Below, piece by piece: positions 53,166 through 63,301 of a DNA stretch of 64,000 nt (position 1 is its first letter; every line of letters begins with the position of its first letter). A program made the position numbers and the translations under genes. The notes under the pieces were generated by a model. The model was not told the DNA's origin. It saw nothing but the letters and a program-made list of their open reading frames with translations, and made no database searches. The stretch covers positions 124,001 to 188,000 of the forward strand of contig JABCPU010000071.1 of NCBI GenBank assembly GCA_016800925.1. The letters are read 5' to 3'. The DNA is from Suillus spraguei (taxonomy: Eukaryota; Basidiomycota; Agaricomycetes; Boletales; Suillaceae).

Positions 53166-54028
53166 ACCGCGGCCAAAAGTGGGGATCATCTGATAGCTTC
53201 AGACATGGTTAGATTAGTGAACTCGTTAATGTAATTACTCACCGCTCATTCAAATCTTGAATTACTCTACCACCTTGAGCATGGAGAATGCGCAAGAGGT
53301 GAATGAAAATATGCTTCCAAATGCCAAGTTCAAATTCGTGCAGAAGATCAATCATGAACATGACGAAGACATTGAAGTCGAATGGTCCCAACTGAATTGA
53401 AAACACATTCTGTTTCAGTTTATTAAGCATCAGTATCAAAACACTGGAGACAGATCAATACTCACATGGATAGGGACATAGGAATAACCATTGAGAAGAC
53501 TTTGATGTGAGTACCATCAACAGATGCACCTGACTGAAAAATAAGCCTTCGAGCATCTTCTACTCGGCGTCGCCAACATTCATTGTCTACCCGTTGCCTA
53601 GTCTCATGGTGTTTAATGTCAAGCTTGGTTCCCATATGAGGAACATCAGATTTCTTGATAAGACAACATGGGCATGGACACTGGCCCAAAAACTTGATGG
53701 TTGCAAGAAGAACCCTACAAGGAGCTTGTAAGCATGCAGAAAACAATTGAAGAAAACAATTAAATTCACTTCTCCAGATAATCTGCAGAATATGAGAAAA
53801 ATTGAGGGAAAACACGACATGTGATTCCATTGCTACAATCAATGACTATTCCATGCTCATATGCGTGCATGAAGTCCCCATCAAGTAATAGCTGCCAGAT
53901 TGCTTGAACAAGTTCACACTTGAGAAATGTGTGGACCTGGTCCATTGTGCCTTTGCCGAAGATGTCAACATATATGTCTTGGAGATTATCGGGAAGCTGC
54001 AGTATATATATCATATATCAATGATCAT
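53166..54028 (-). pseudogene. Plavaka-type transposase, middle part (between GA3 and GA4)
   Basis: It begins after a CTGCAG intron acceptor near 54000 with LPDNLQDIYVDIFGKG, then ELVQAIWQLLLDGDFMHAY, GIVIDCSNGITCRVFPQFF and a FSYSADYLEK end. It continues CPCPCCLIKKSDV (zinc-ribbon-like cysteines), VEDARRLIFQSGASVDG, DLLHEFELGIWKHIFIHLLRILHA and QDLNER. A donor GTGAGT follows near 53245 and a last exon piece YQMIPTFGRG ends at the GA3 site. This is the catalytic-core half of Plavaka proteins. Several exon joins are broken or unclear. Confidence 0.8.
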
Positions 54029-54505
54029 TGTTATGAACTGGGGTGGCGTCACCAGCGACAGTGAAAAGACACAGGCGGTCTGCTGGGAGGTTCTTACAAT
54101 GTCCAAAAGAGGACAAGGTGAAAGTACAAGGAACGCGTTCCGAGTACGATCAAGGGTCTGGCCTCAAGGAAAAGTCCGAGAGGTTCTTTGAGAATAGAGA
54201 CTAAGGCTAAGGAGTGCTTAGACTTAGAGACGATTCAAGGACGACTTAGGTTGGAGACCTAAGCAAAGGAGATTCCAGGTAAAACCCAGTAAGATTAAAG
54301 TAAGGAATCTACTACAAGTACACTGTGCTTAAATAGGCCAATATGTGCGCACAGACCAAGAGAGGCGTGGGAAAGTAAGTGCGTATCCAAATAAGGAAGG
54401 CAACTATAGTACAGATGCGTTGAGCATATGAGTCAGAGTCATGTGACATGATATACAAGTAAGGAAACAAAGAGACAATGAATAGGGGTACGTACAACTG
54501 TAACA
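54029..54505 (-). repeat. GA4 3' LTR
   Basis: 477 bp, starting TGTTATGAAC (C to T against TGTTACGAAC) and ending GTAACA. The polypurine tract complement TTACCCCC follows. Confidence 0.95.
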
Positions 54506-54538
54506 TTACCCCCTTTTTACATTGAAAGTCACCGACTT

Positions 54539-56008
54539 TCAAACATCTCTGTTGTCGTTGTAGATGGGGTTGTAGTTGTCATAATTAGCAACGTCTTCAT
54601 CAGCAGCACTTCCTCCTAGCATATAAGCCGCTTCCTCCTCTGCTACAGTCCTCGCCCGTTGACCTTCCTTTTGTCGTCGACGGTTAATAAGATACTGTTC
54701 CCACCTACGCAATGCATCATAAAATCCATCGTCCTTCCAGGTAAGCGTAAACGGAGGTTCCCCACGATGCTGAGGGCAGTAAATGGACAGATGAGTAGGA
54801 GCGTGTCGCAGACAGATTTGGCATTGATAGTCGGGACAATTCTTCTGTCGATGTCTGACAATGCCACAGATTCGACATTTCATATTTTCATCAGTGTTGG
54901 ACGTGGACATGCATAATGGTGATGGTGAGATAATGGGTGTAGGACTGGTGGATCTAGCACGCTTCTTCCCTTTCTTTCGTGTCATGCATTTTAAGGCAAA
55001 AGCATTGTCGCGTTGAAGCTGTGCCTGTTGCTTAGTGGTCAGGGTGTACGCGGATGCGGGGAGGTCGGGAGTGGTTCCACGTTCAGCAACCACAAGGAGT
55101 TCGTTGGAGGAAGCAGGGCAGGTGATGCCGAAGTCTTTTACTAAGACCGGCGAGACGGGATCCATTGGACCAAATGACGACGGGATAGACATGGGAGGGT
55201 GTATGTGAAGGTCGTGAAGTCGAGGACCGAGCACTACCAGCTCAGTGACAGGGATTTCTAATAGTTTTGCGGCCTCACACTGTTCTTCTGTGCAAGGTTC
55301 ATATAGCCATGCGGGATGATCATGGGAGACTGTGACGGGGGGTGGTGAAGTCGGTTGTTCAATAGGGGATGGGGTTCGGGGAGAAGCAAGGTCGGCTTGC
55401 GTTTGTTGTAGATCAGTGATGGCTTCCTTGACTAAGTTTCTGGCTGCTCTGGTTTCAGCGACGGATTGTTGGATAGTTTCGACAACTGCGTTGGTGAGTT
55501 GCCCGATCTCTTGGACAGAAGTGCATAAGCCAGTAAGGGTGCAAACACTAGAATACACACGCGAAGAAGCGGGTGCTGGAATAGGAAGTGGCGTATCTTC
55601 CTGCGGAGAGGGAGGTCGAGCAACGCCTGCTCGACGTTCGGCAACGATGTGAATAGCTTCTTCAACATCGCTCTTAAAAGAATTGGGAAACAGCAACATA
55701 GCGTAAGCACGAATGCATTTTTGAAGATGAAGGAGGCGGTGGCGGTGCGTGACTTCTGTGATATCTTTGGCGGTGACTTCGATAAGGGCTGCGGTACAAA
55801 TGATGTTGACAAGGAGTAAAGCGGGGAAAGCGCCTCTTTCAGTGAGGATTCTTTCGATTTCAAGGGCGTGTCCTTCACAGAGAAGGGCGGCTTCAATGTA
55901 GGAGATGTTGTCGATTTCAGTGGTAAGGGTTCCATAGTTTTCTGCTTCGGAGTCATAGTCATTGTTGGCAACAGTGACGGGGGTGATGTATGCAGTGGGG
56001 AAAGACAT
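54539..56008 (-). CDS. GA4 ORF3: accessory double zinc-knuckle protein (intact)
   Basis: This is an intact 489-aa ORF from ATG 56008 (MSFPTAYITPVTVANN), the same length as in GA1 despite clear divergence. Both knuckles are kept (CRICGIVRHRQKNC and CQICLRHAPTHLSIYC) near residues 378-412, after a basic RKKGKKRAR. The region after them, PPFTLTWKDDGFYDALRRWEQYL, matches the GA1 counterpart closely. The N-terminal helical block (EAALLCEGHALEIERILTERGAFPALLLVNII) is the best conserved part. It starts 55 bp after the pol stop (56064), in a different frame. Translation may need a spliced or internal transcript. No membrane segment seen. Confidence 0.8.
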   Translation of the reverse strand: MSFPTAYITPVTVANNDYDSEAENYGTLTTEIDNISYIEAALLCEGHALEIERILTERGAFPALLLVNIICTAALIEVTAKDITEVTHRHRLLHLQKCIRAYAMLLFPNSFKSDVEEAIHIVAERRAGVARPPSPQEDTPLPIPAPASSRVYSSVCTLTGLCTSVQEIGQLTNAVVETIQQSVAETRAARNLVKEAITDLQQTQADLASPRTPSPIEQPTSPPPVTVSHDHPAWLYEPCTEEQCEAAKLLEIPVTELVVLGPRLHDLHIHPPMSIPSSFGPMDPVSPVLVKDFGITCPASSNELLVVAERGTTPDLPASAYTLTTKQQAQLQRDNAFALKCMTRKKGKKRARSTSPTPIISPSPLCMSTSNTDENMKCRICGIVRHRQKNCPDYQCQICLRHAPTHLSIYCPQHRGEPPFTLTWKDDGFYDALRRWEQYLINRRRQKEGQRARTVAEEEAAYMLGGSAADEDVANYDNYNPIYNDNRDV

Positions 56009-56063
56009 TTAGAGCGATTGTAGTTGATCAAGTGCTAGTGCGAGTTGATTGACTGAAGGATAA

Positions 56064-56513
56064 TCAGAGGGCGTGTTGTTTCTTATAAGCATTCAAGATT
56101 CGAGCGGAGTTCTTCAAGTTCTTTTCGGGGAGCCATTCGTTATCTCCCGATGAGTATCCTTTCCAGGAAATGAGATAGCGTCGGCGAGTACCGGTTCCTT
56201 TGTGAGAAAGAATTGCTTCTATTTCATATTCTTCTTCTTCTTCAATGATGTCAGGTGGTGGTTCAGAGAAGTTCGGACCATGTACGTCCGTTTCGCTATA
56301 GGACAATAAGACAGAAGCATGGAACGTAGGATTAATTTTCCACTGCGGAGGGAGTTTGAGTGTGAACGTGATAGGTGATAAGACATCGATGATCGGGAAA
56401 GGTCCATATCGCTTTGGCGCAAGTTTCCTTGATGGGAGTTTGAGTCTAAGATTGGCAGCAGATAGCCAAACCTTATCTCCGATCTTCCACGGAATGTACT
56501 TATCTCCTCGGGA
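56064..56513 (-). CDS. GA4 pol C-terminus with chromodomain
   Basis: This is in the same frame as the upstream integrase, separated only by TGA at 56514-56516 (CGA in GA1 and GA3). It has GDKVWL-type sequence, NPTFHASVL, then a chromodomain at about 56215-56090 (YEIEAILSHKG, RYLISWKGY, NEWLPEKNL) and ends ARILNAYKKQHAL at 56064. Confidence 0.85.
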   Translation of the reverse strand, partial: SRGDKYIPWKIGDKVWLSAANLRLKLPSRKLAPKRYGPFPIIDVLSPITFTLKLPPQWKINPTFHASVLLSYSETDVHGPNFSEPPPDIIEEEEEYEIEAILSHKGTGTRRRYLISWKGYSSGDNEWLPEKNLKNSARILNAYKKQHAL

Positions 56514-58356
56514 TCATTTGGCCATTGTTTGCATTGCAATGTCATGGCAGGCGATTGCTTCTTCTCTTATCTTCTGCAGGGATTGTACTCGATCTTCTGC
56601 TGCGGGGACCGATGAATTGGGGATAAGGTGAGGGATAGCGCGTGGTTCGTATCCCATCATCAGATAGAAGGGTGATGCATTCCTTGCATCATGTTTTCGG
56701 TGATTGTGGACGAATTCGGCGATTGGCAGATGTTCTACCCAATCTTCGGGATTGTTGCGGCAATAAATGCGTAGGTATGTTTCTAGTTCTTGATTAAGCC
56801 TTTCCGTTTGACCATCAGTCTGGGGGTGATAGGCTGTAGATGGAGCGATGATGTAATCGAGGAGTCGGGCAAGCTCTTTAGAGAAGCATGATAGGAACTG
56901 CGGACCTCGATCCGAGATAACTTTGTCATGGAGTCCAAATCGTCGGAAAACATGTTTCAAGAATAGCTTAGCGATCCCTTCGGAAGTGATGGTCTTTAGA
57001 CAAGGGATAATAATTACCCCCTTCGTAAGGCCATGGTCTACCACGACCATAATACTGTCAAAGCCTCCAGAGACAGGGAGGTCAGTGATCAGATCAACAG
57101 AGACCTGGGAAAAAGGTCGAGTCGCAGACGAGGGAATCGGGGTAAGCGGGGGCCGGACTGGGTGAGTATCCGCTTTCATTTGCTGACAAAGGGCGCATCC
57201 TTCTACGTATTTCCGAATATAAGACCCCATAGCGGGCCACCAGGCTTCCCGTTTAACGAGTTCTTCAGTTTTGAATCTACCGGGATGTCCCGCGGTAGGA
57301 TGATCATGATACCTTTTCAGGATATCGGGACGATGTGCCGGTGGAATGTAGGCACGATTCTTAAAGTAGAGGACACTCTCCTCAATTTTCCAGTCAGAGA
57401 GTGCAGACTTCATAGGGGGAAGGCACACGCCATCGAGGGCGTCAGATGCTGTTTTAAAAACAGGGTCGTCAAGGGGGTCAGAGGATGATAACACATCCTT
57501 CAGGTCGGTGTCAATAAGACGAACGAATAGAGCGTTAGGGAGAAGGGTCTGGTCCTCGTTATCATCCTTACCGGTGTCGTAGTCGGGTCGGCGAGAGAGT
57601 GCATCAGGTATTGCCAATTTAGTACCTGCAACGTGATGCAGTTCGACGTCGTAAATGGACAGAATCAATTGCCAACGTGCTTGGCGACGGGTAAGCTTCT
57701 GCGCACTTCTAAAGTACAGAAGGTTCTTGTGGTCGGTGAATACCAGGACGGGGTGAGGGTTCCCTTCGAGATAATGATGCCATTCATTCAATGCCCGGAT
57801 TACGGCAAGAAGTTCCCGATCGAAGATCTGATAATTGCGTTCTGCAGGGTTCAAGGACTGTGAGAGATATGCACATGGGTGATAAACGCCATTTTCATCA
57901 GTCTGCAAGAGAACTCCGCCAGTTGCTACAAGCGAAGCGTCGGTAGCAATAGCAAATTGTTGGGAGGGATCAGGGTTACGGAGTACTGGTTGCGAGGTGA
58001 AGCGTCATTTCAGTTCTTCGAAGGTGTCCATACATTTGGTTGACCAATCAAAGGCCTTATCTTTCTTTGTTAAATCGATAAGAGGTCGGGCGATGTCAGA
58101 ATAGTGGGAAATGAACGTGCAGTAGAAGTTGCAAAAGCCGAGGAATGACTGAACATCTTTTACAGATTTTGGAACTGGCCATTCGGAGATTCCCTTTGTC
58201 TTGGCAGTGTCCATAGCAACTTGTCCGGGGCGAATTATCATTCCAAGATATTCCACTTCTTCTGCATCAAAGGTACATTTTTCCGGTTTCAAGAACAGAT
58301 GTTCTTTTCGTATTTTCATCAAAACCCGTCTTGTCCGTTCACGATGTTCTTCCATA
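56514..58356 (-). CDS. GA4 RT 3' part - RNase H - integrase
   Basis: This runs from the Tc1 insertion point (EEHRERTRRVLMK) through the RT thumb, RNase H (FAIATDASLVATGG region, ELLAVIRALNEW, FTDHKNLLYF, DALSRRPD) and integrase (HPTAGHPG...CALCQQ; VDLITDLP, SDRGPQFLS, QTERLNQELE). DRGPQF is the canonical form, unlike GA1 and GA3. The frame is constant, with one internal TGA at 58005-58007 where GA1 has CGA, and ends at TGA 56514-56516, also CGA elsewhere. Length arithmetic indicates that the two pol halves on either side of the Tc1 share a frame. Confidence 0.9.
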
Positions 58357-58566
58357 CAGTGGCTCAAAAAACTGTCCGCATGTTTTGACATTTTTCACTA
58401 TCTATGATATTGTGTGAGAATGAACAAATTCCTCAAGGACATACTTATACCACATTGTAGTATGGCTTCAGGGCTTTTATTTGAGCCCTACACCGTGGGA
58501 ATCGGCGGAGATATGGTGGAGATATAAGGCTTATAAAATGATGACTCATGTGGACAGTTTTTTGAG
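58357..58566. repeat. Tc1 left terminal inverted repeat (210 bp)
   Basis: Matches the reverse complement of 59764-59973 at about 92 percent by eye. The 19-20-mer TCAAAAAACTGTCCGCATG stands at the outer end and, inverted with one change, at the inner end (58547-58566). Confidence 0.92.
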
Positions 58567-58716
58567 TGTATATTAAAACTATATAAATCATTATTTATGA
58601 CACCATAAAAATCATGCCACTATTATATAAATTATAAAATGGTGTCATTATGTTATTTTATGACTATATCTAACTATATAAACCAGAATATCTCATGTAT
58701 CATAGTCATAATCACC

Positions 58717-59733
58717 ATGAAAGCCATCTCCTCTGCTCAAAGAGATAATATCCTCTCTCTGTCTTATGCTGGCCTCTCTGCTCGCCAAATTTCCTCTAGA
58801 ACTGGAGTATGCAAGTCCACTGTGGCCAAGTTCATCAAAGAAAGCCACCCAGACAAGGAAAACTCTTGTGGAGGACGTCCATCCAAGCTTACCTCTACTG
58901 ACAAAAGGGCTATTATCCAACATATCACTACAGGAAAGGCTGATAATGCTGTCCAAGCCACCCATTATATCAATTCCACCATCACTACCCCTGTCTCTTC
59001 ACAAACTGTGAGGAATGTTCTCAAGGCAGCTCATCTCAAGGCAGTAACAAAGAAGAAAAAGCCTCTTCTCTCCATCAAACATAGGCAGAGAAGACTAGCC
59101 TTTGCCTTAGCTCATCAACACTGGACTGTAGAGGACTGGAAGCATGTTATATGGTCAGATGAGACCAAAATCAATAGGATTGGGTCAGATGGGAAGGTGT
59201 ATGTATGGAAAAAGAAGGGAGATGGCCTAACAGACAGAGAGGTTAATGGGACTGTCAAGTTTGGAGGAGGTTCTTTAATGGTATGGGGCTGTATGGGATG
59301 GAATGGTGTGGGAATGCTTGCTGAGGTTGAGGGGAAGATGAATGCTGAGCAGTATGTGGACATTTTAAATGACCACTTGCTGCCTAGCTTGGCAGAATCA
59401 GGGATTGATGAAGAAGATATCATTTTCCAACAGGATAATGATCCCAAGCACACATCCAGAAGAGCTAGGGAATGGTTTGAAGAACATAACATCAATGTTC
59501 TTGACTGGCCAGCACAGTCTCCTGATGTCAATGTCATTGAACATCTCTGGGGAACACTCAAGAAAAAGCTTCAAGCCTATGAAAACCCCCCTAAAGGAGT
59601 ATGGGAGCTTTGGGAGAGAGTAGCAGTGGAATGGGGGAAGATCACAGCTGAGGATTGCCAGAAATTAATTGAGAGTATGCCTAGAAGGATAGAGGCAGTA
59701 ATTAAAGCCAAGGGAGGTCATACAAAATACTAG
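58717..59733 (+). CDS. Tc1/mariner transposase, DD34E, apparently intact
   Basis: The frame is open from 58639; the likely start is the ATG at 58717 (MKAISSAQRDNILSL), giving 338 aa, normal for Tc1. It has an N-terminal paired-type double helix-turn-helix (YAGLSARQISSRTGVCKSTV and, about residues 70-100, SSQTVRNVLKAAHL) with a GRPSK hook between. The catalytic triad is WSDETKINR (D), FQQDNDPKHT (D) and VIEHLW (E), with exactly 34 residues between the second D and E. No stops or frameshifts and no introns. It catalyses cut-and-paste transposition into TA. This is the only transposase in the window that looks functional. Confidence 0.95.
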   Translation: MKAISSAQRDNILSLSYAGLSARQISSRTGVCKSTVAKFIKESHPDKENSCGGRPSKLTSTDKRAIIQHITTGKADNAVQATHYINSTITTPVSSQTVRNVLKAAHLKAVTKKKKPLLSIKHRQRRLAFALAHQHWTVEDWKHVIWSDETKINRIGSDGKVYVWKKKGDGLTDREVNGTVKFGGGSLMVWGCMGWNGVGMLAEVEGKMNAEQYVDILNDHLLPSLAESGIDEEDIIFQQDNDPKHTSRRAREWFEEHNINVLDWPAQSPDVNVIEHLWGTLKKKLQAYENPPKGVWELWERVAVEWGKITAEDCQKLIESMPRRIEAVIKAKGGHTKY

Positions 59734-59763
59734 AATACCTGGTTATTACTGTAAAATACTTGA

Positions 59764-59973
59764 GTCAAAAAACTGTCCGCATGAGTCACCATTTTGTGAG
59801 CCTTGTATCTCCACCATATCTCCACCGATTCCCACGGTGTAGGGCTCAAATGAAAGCCCTGAAGCCATACTACAATGTGGTATAAGCATGTTTTTGAGGC
59901 ATTTGTTTGTTCTCACACAATATTATAGATAGTGAAAAATGCCAAAACATGCGGACAGTTTTTTGAGCCACTG
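59764..59973. repeat. Tc1 right terminal inverted repeat (210 bp)
   Basis: Partner of 58357-58566. The outer motif is at 59948-59973 and the inner inverted copy at 59765-59783. Confidence 0.92.
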
Positions 59974-59975
59974 TA

Positions 59976-61813
59976 GTTGTAGAGAAAATCAGGATATCGT
60001 CCATGTAGATAACCATCCATCCTTCATTGATTTCCTGCTGGAAGGTGCGATTCATGTATGCTTGGAAAGTTGCCGGGGAATTACAAAGGCCAAAGAACAT
60101 GACGTTCGGTTCAAAGAGACCGAATTCCGTAGTAAAAGCAGCTTTCCACCTATCATCAGGATGGATGCGAATATTGTTATAGCCAGACCAGATATCCATT
60201 TTCATAAAGAATTGTGCGTTGTGAAGGCGTGCGACGAGGGAAATAGGAAGCGGGAGAGGATAGGCATTCTTGACTGTCCAATCATTGATGTAGCAATAAT
60301 CTTGACAGGGACGCAATTCTCCACTCTTCTTTCCCACAAAGAAGAAACCACTGGCTTGGGGTGACTTCGATTCCGAGATGAAACCTTTCGCAACGTTTTC
60401 ATCAATAAATGTTTTGATGGCAGCGCGTTCTTTTTCCGACAGTGGGTAAACCTTAGATGTGCGAGGGATAAAACCGGGTTTAGTATCGATCTGATGATCT
60501 ATACCAGGGCGTTCAGGGGGCAGTTTGTTCAGTCCGTCTTTAGCAAAGACGTCTGCAAAGTCATGCAGATAGTCCGGGACCAATTCTTCGAAGGATTTCT
60601 TTTTCTTTTCCTTTTCATCCGTGGCGAATTCCTGAGCTTTGTTACTGTATTTTGGAGGAGAAAGGGGTGTTGCAGAATAGTTGGGGAGTTGGTCGAGTCG
60701 GGAAGTTCCATCGCGTGTAAGGGGTGTGTCCATGGATACTTCTTCTATAATTCTCATGCTAACCCCATCGGTGTCATATTCCACAAGAAATTCTCCATCT
60801 CCAAGTTCATAGGAGGAAATTTCACGTACTTCTGGCGCATGCCAGACATCTTGCATTGTGTTGAATTGGTCATCATCCTCTGTTGGGATCAACGAGGGCA
60901 CGGGTTCTTCTTCATCGGGGATTTCTTCAATTGAAGCTGAAGGAGTATTTTGAAGAGTTTTTGGAGGGACGTAGAATTTGGATAGTTTCGGTACATTGGT
61001 ATCTCGTCCGGGGATCTCTTCTTCTGCTTTTCTTTTTCCATACTTCTGTTGCTCTATTGGCCATTGCTCAATAGGCTCTTGTCCGAGTCGATACTCGGGT
61101 TCAGATTCATTCTTGCGCTTTTCTGCGCGGGGAATCGGTGATACTGGTCGTGGCAATTGTACACGGGGAGCAGGGTCTGTAGTACATGGCATTTGTATTT
61201 CCGGTTCGGGTTCTTTAGGAATAGGAATCGTGAGGGATCTCGGAAGCTGAGAGTGTTGCCATCTCTTAGGGTGGTGATTGAAGAGCAGGGGTAATCCGTT
61301 CTCCTTCCGATCGCTGTCCAAATCGATTTCTATTTCATCTGATTTTGTTGTCCGAGGGAGGACTAGTGTTTCAGCGGCCCAATCTATACTTGGGTTCATT
61401 GCACATAACCACGGAATCCCTAGAAGGATTTGATCTCTTCTTCCTAGTTTGGTGATATTGAATTTCCCATACATGGTTCGTTCATCGATTTTGACCACTA
61501 GCATGCAATAGTGCGTGATCGGTCCTCCTTTAATAAGAGTTCCATCTGCTGTAGTAACTCGAAATGGTGTCTTGAGTTTTCGTCGTGTGATTTGATGGAG
61601 TTTCACAAGCTCTTCAGAGATGAATGTTCCTGCCGCTCCTGAATCAATGACGGCGGTGGTGTCGACAGATTTCAAGCGAGTACGCGAGTGAAGGGTGATA
61701 GGGACACGAAGTTCTTTTCTTTCACCCACAGCGCGTACAAGTCTTAGTAATACATTGGGAGAAACATATGTCGAGTCTTTGTTTCTCCAAGTCAAAAATC
61801 CACGACGATCCAT
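59976..61813 (-). CDS. GA4 protease and RT 5' part
   Basis: The frame overlaps the gag end in -1 (RGFLTWRNKDSTYV). Retropepsin has intact VIDSGAAGTFISEEL, then KFNITKLGRRDQILLGIPWL. The long charged linker (EPEIQMP, KRKAEEEIPG, EEEPVPSLIPTEDDDQF) leads to RT with GFFFVGKKSGELRPCQDY, AQFFMKMDIWSGYNNIRIHP and YMDDILIFST. It is cut by the Tc1 right after the active-site strand. About 610 codons are uninterrupted, making this the best preserved protease-RT half in the window. Confidence 0.92.
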
Positions 61814-62634
61814 CTGACAGTTTCCTCATCATCTTCTTCTTCTTTGACTTCAGTTTGTCGAAGCGGGGTTTTCTTCTTTCTGTCAGGACAGTTATGAATA
61901 CGATGTCCTGTCTTCTTGCATCCGAAGCATTGTCCCTTCTTCATGCATTCGGATCTCTCTGTGTCGGAGATTCGATCTACGACCATTGCATTGGAATCAC
62001 GGTTTGGTGTGTAACGTGCATTTCCATAGTTCTTTTTCTTCTGTTGTGGAGCATGACGTGTCCTCATGGCTTGAAGGCGATGATAGGAATTGTCAATGGA
62101 AACGCATTGCAGCACAACGTCTCGAAATACTTCTGAGACGTCCCCTAGTGCGAAAAGCTTGGTAAGGATGCCCCAACTCAGGCCATCTTGGAAGAATTGG
62201 ATCTTTGTTGCATTATCGGTGATATGAGCCTTGGCTGCAAGTGCCTCAAAATCAGTGATGTAAGTGTGAAGATCTCCACTTCCTTGTTTGAGATCTCTGA
62301 GTTTCGTGAGTGCAGTTCCTCTGGTATCCACTGGCTCGAAGGCTTCTTTGAAGCTTTTCATAAAATCCACCATTGTCCCATAACCAACTTTTTGTCCAGA
62401 GGTGTCGGTTGATTGAGCATGGTCAAGGAATTGTTCTTTCCAAGATTTGGCATTCTTCTCGGTCATGAAGGATGTTATGAAAATGATCTTTTGCTTGTCG
62501 GTGGTATAAAGCTTTTCGTTGATGTCAAAGTGCAAGTTGCACGACTGGATAAACTCGTGAGAGTTATCGCGATCTCCATCAAAACCTTATGGTTGACCGA
62601 TCTTGTATTCAAATTCTTTGGTCACCATGTTTGA
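61792..62634 (-). pseudogene. GA4 Gag with early stop
   Basis: ATG at 62634 (MVTKEFEYKIGQP) is followed by TAA at codon 13-14, where the other copies have a threonine codon. The rest is open from GFDGDRDNS through the capsid to the CCHC knuckle CFGCKKTGHRIHNC and an acidic tail ending at 61792. Reinitiation at a later codon is possible but would lose the N-terminus. The stop overlaps pol at GGATTTTTGA, as in all copies. Confidence 0.88.
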
Positions 62635-62814
62635 TGATTCGTCTGGTGAGTTATACTTTCTCAGTGCCTACACGCGCTGTCTTGCTGTCCGTTAGGGCTT
62701 GTCTTCTGTCAGAGGGCTTCTCTTGACAATCGGTTTAGCATACGCGTACACTAATCTGCTTATCTAAGCAATCAGGGTTCGGGGTCGAAGACTGGATAGT
62801 CGACGATCAGATAG

Positions 62815-62825
62815 ACTTTAATCTT
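62815..62825 (-). promoter_or_regulatory. GA4 primer binding site (self-priming type)
   Basis: AAGATTAAAGT in element sense, one base after the 5' LTR, is complementary to 63089-63099. The TATA-like box is at 63131-63124, 32 bases before the start here because this LTR has lost 2 bp. Confidence 0.7.
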
Positions 62826-62826
62826 T

Positions 62827-63301
62827 TGTTACAAACTGGGGTGGCGTCACCAGTGACAGTGAAGAGACACAGGCGGTCTGCTGGGAGGTTCTTACAATGT
62901 CCAAAAGAGGACAAGGTGAAAGTACAAGGAACGCGTTCCGAGTACGATCAAGGGTCTGGCCTCAAGGACAAGTCCGAGAGGTTCTTCGAGAATAGAGACT
63001 AAGGCTAAGGAGTGCTTAGACTTAGAGACGATTCAAGGACGACTTAGGTTGGAGACCTAAGCAAAGGAGATTCCAGGTAAAACCCAGTAAGATTAAAGTA
63101 AGGAATCTACTACAAGTACACTGCTTAAATAGGCCAATATGTGCGCACAGACCAAGAGAGGCGTGGGAAAGTAAGTGCGTATCCAAATAAGGAAGGCAAC
63201 TATAGTACAGATGCGTTGAGCATATGAGTCAGAGTCATGTGACATGATATACAAGTAAGGAAACAAAGAGAAAATGAATAGGGGTACGTACAACTGTAAC
63301 A
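62827..63301 (-). repeat. GA4 5' LTR
   Basis: 475 bp, partner of 54029-54505. Confidence 0.95.

Larger units (their letters stand above)
58357..59973 (+). mobile_element. Tc1/mariner transposon inserted in GA4 RT
   Basis: This is a 1617-bp element with TA on both sides (58355-58356 and 59974-59975) and 210-bp terminal inverted repeats starting CAGTGGCTC. Comparing GA1 and GA3 across the same place gives the empty site CCATAG, confirming TA target duplication. Transposase is on the plus strand, opposite to the host element. Confidence 0.97.
54029..63301 (-). mobile_element. Ty3/gypsy chromovirus copy GA4 (complete, TSD ATCAT, carrying a Tc1 element)
   Basis: This full-length GA element is 9273 bp including the 1617-bp Tc1/mariner at 58357-59973. 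LTRs are 477 and 475 bp with about 7 substitutions and one 2-bp gap. The perfect target duplication ATCAT lies at 54024-54028 and 63302-63306. The site is inside an intron of the Plavaka gene (donor GTATGT after AYIPS near 63335, acceptor CAG near 54000). Apart from the Tc1, pol is broken only by two CGA to TGA codons (58005-58007, 56514-56516). Gag has TAA at codon 13. Confidence 0.95.
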
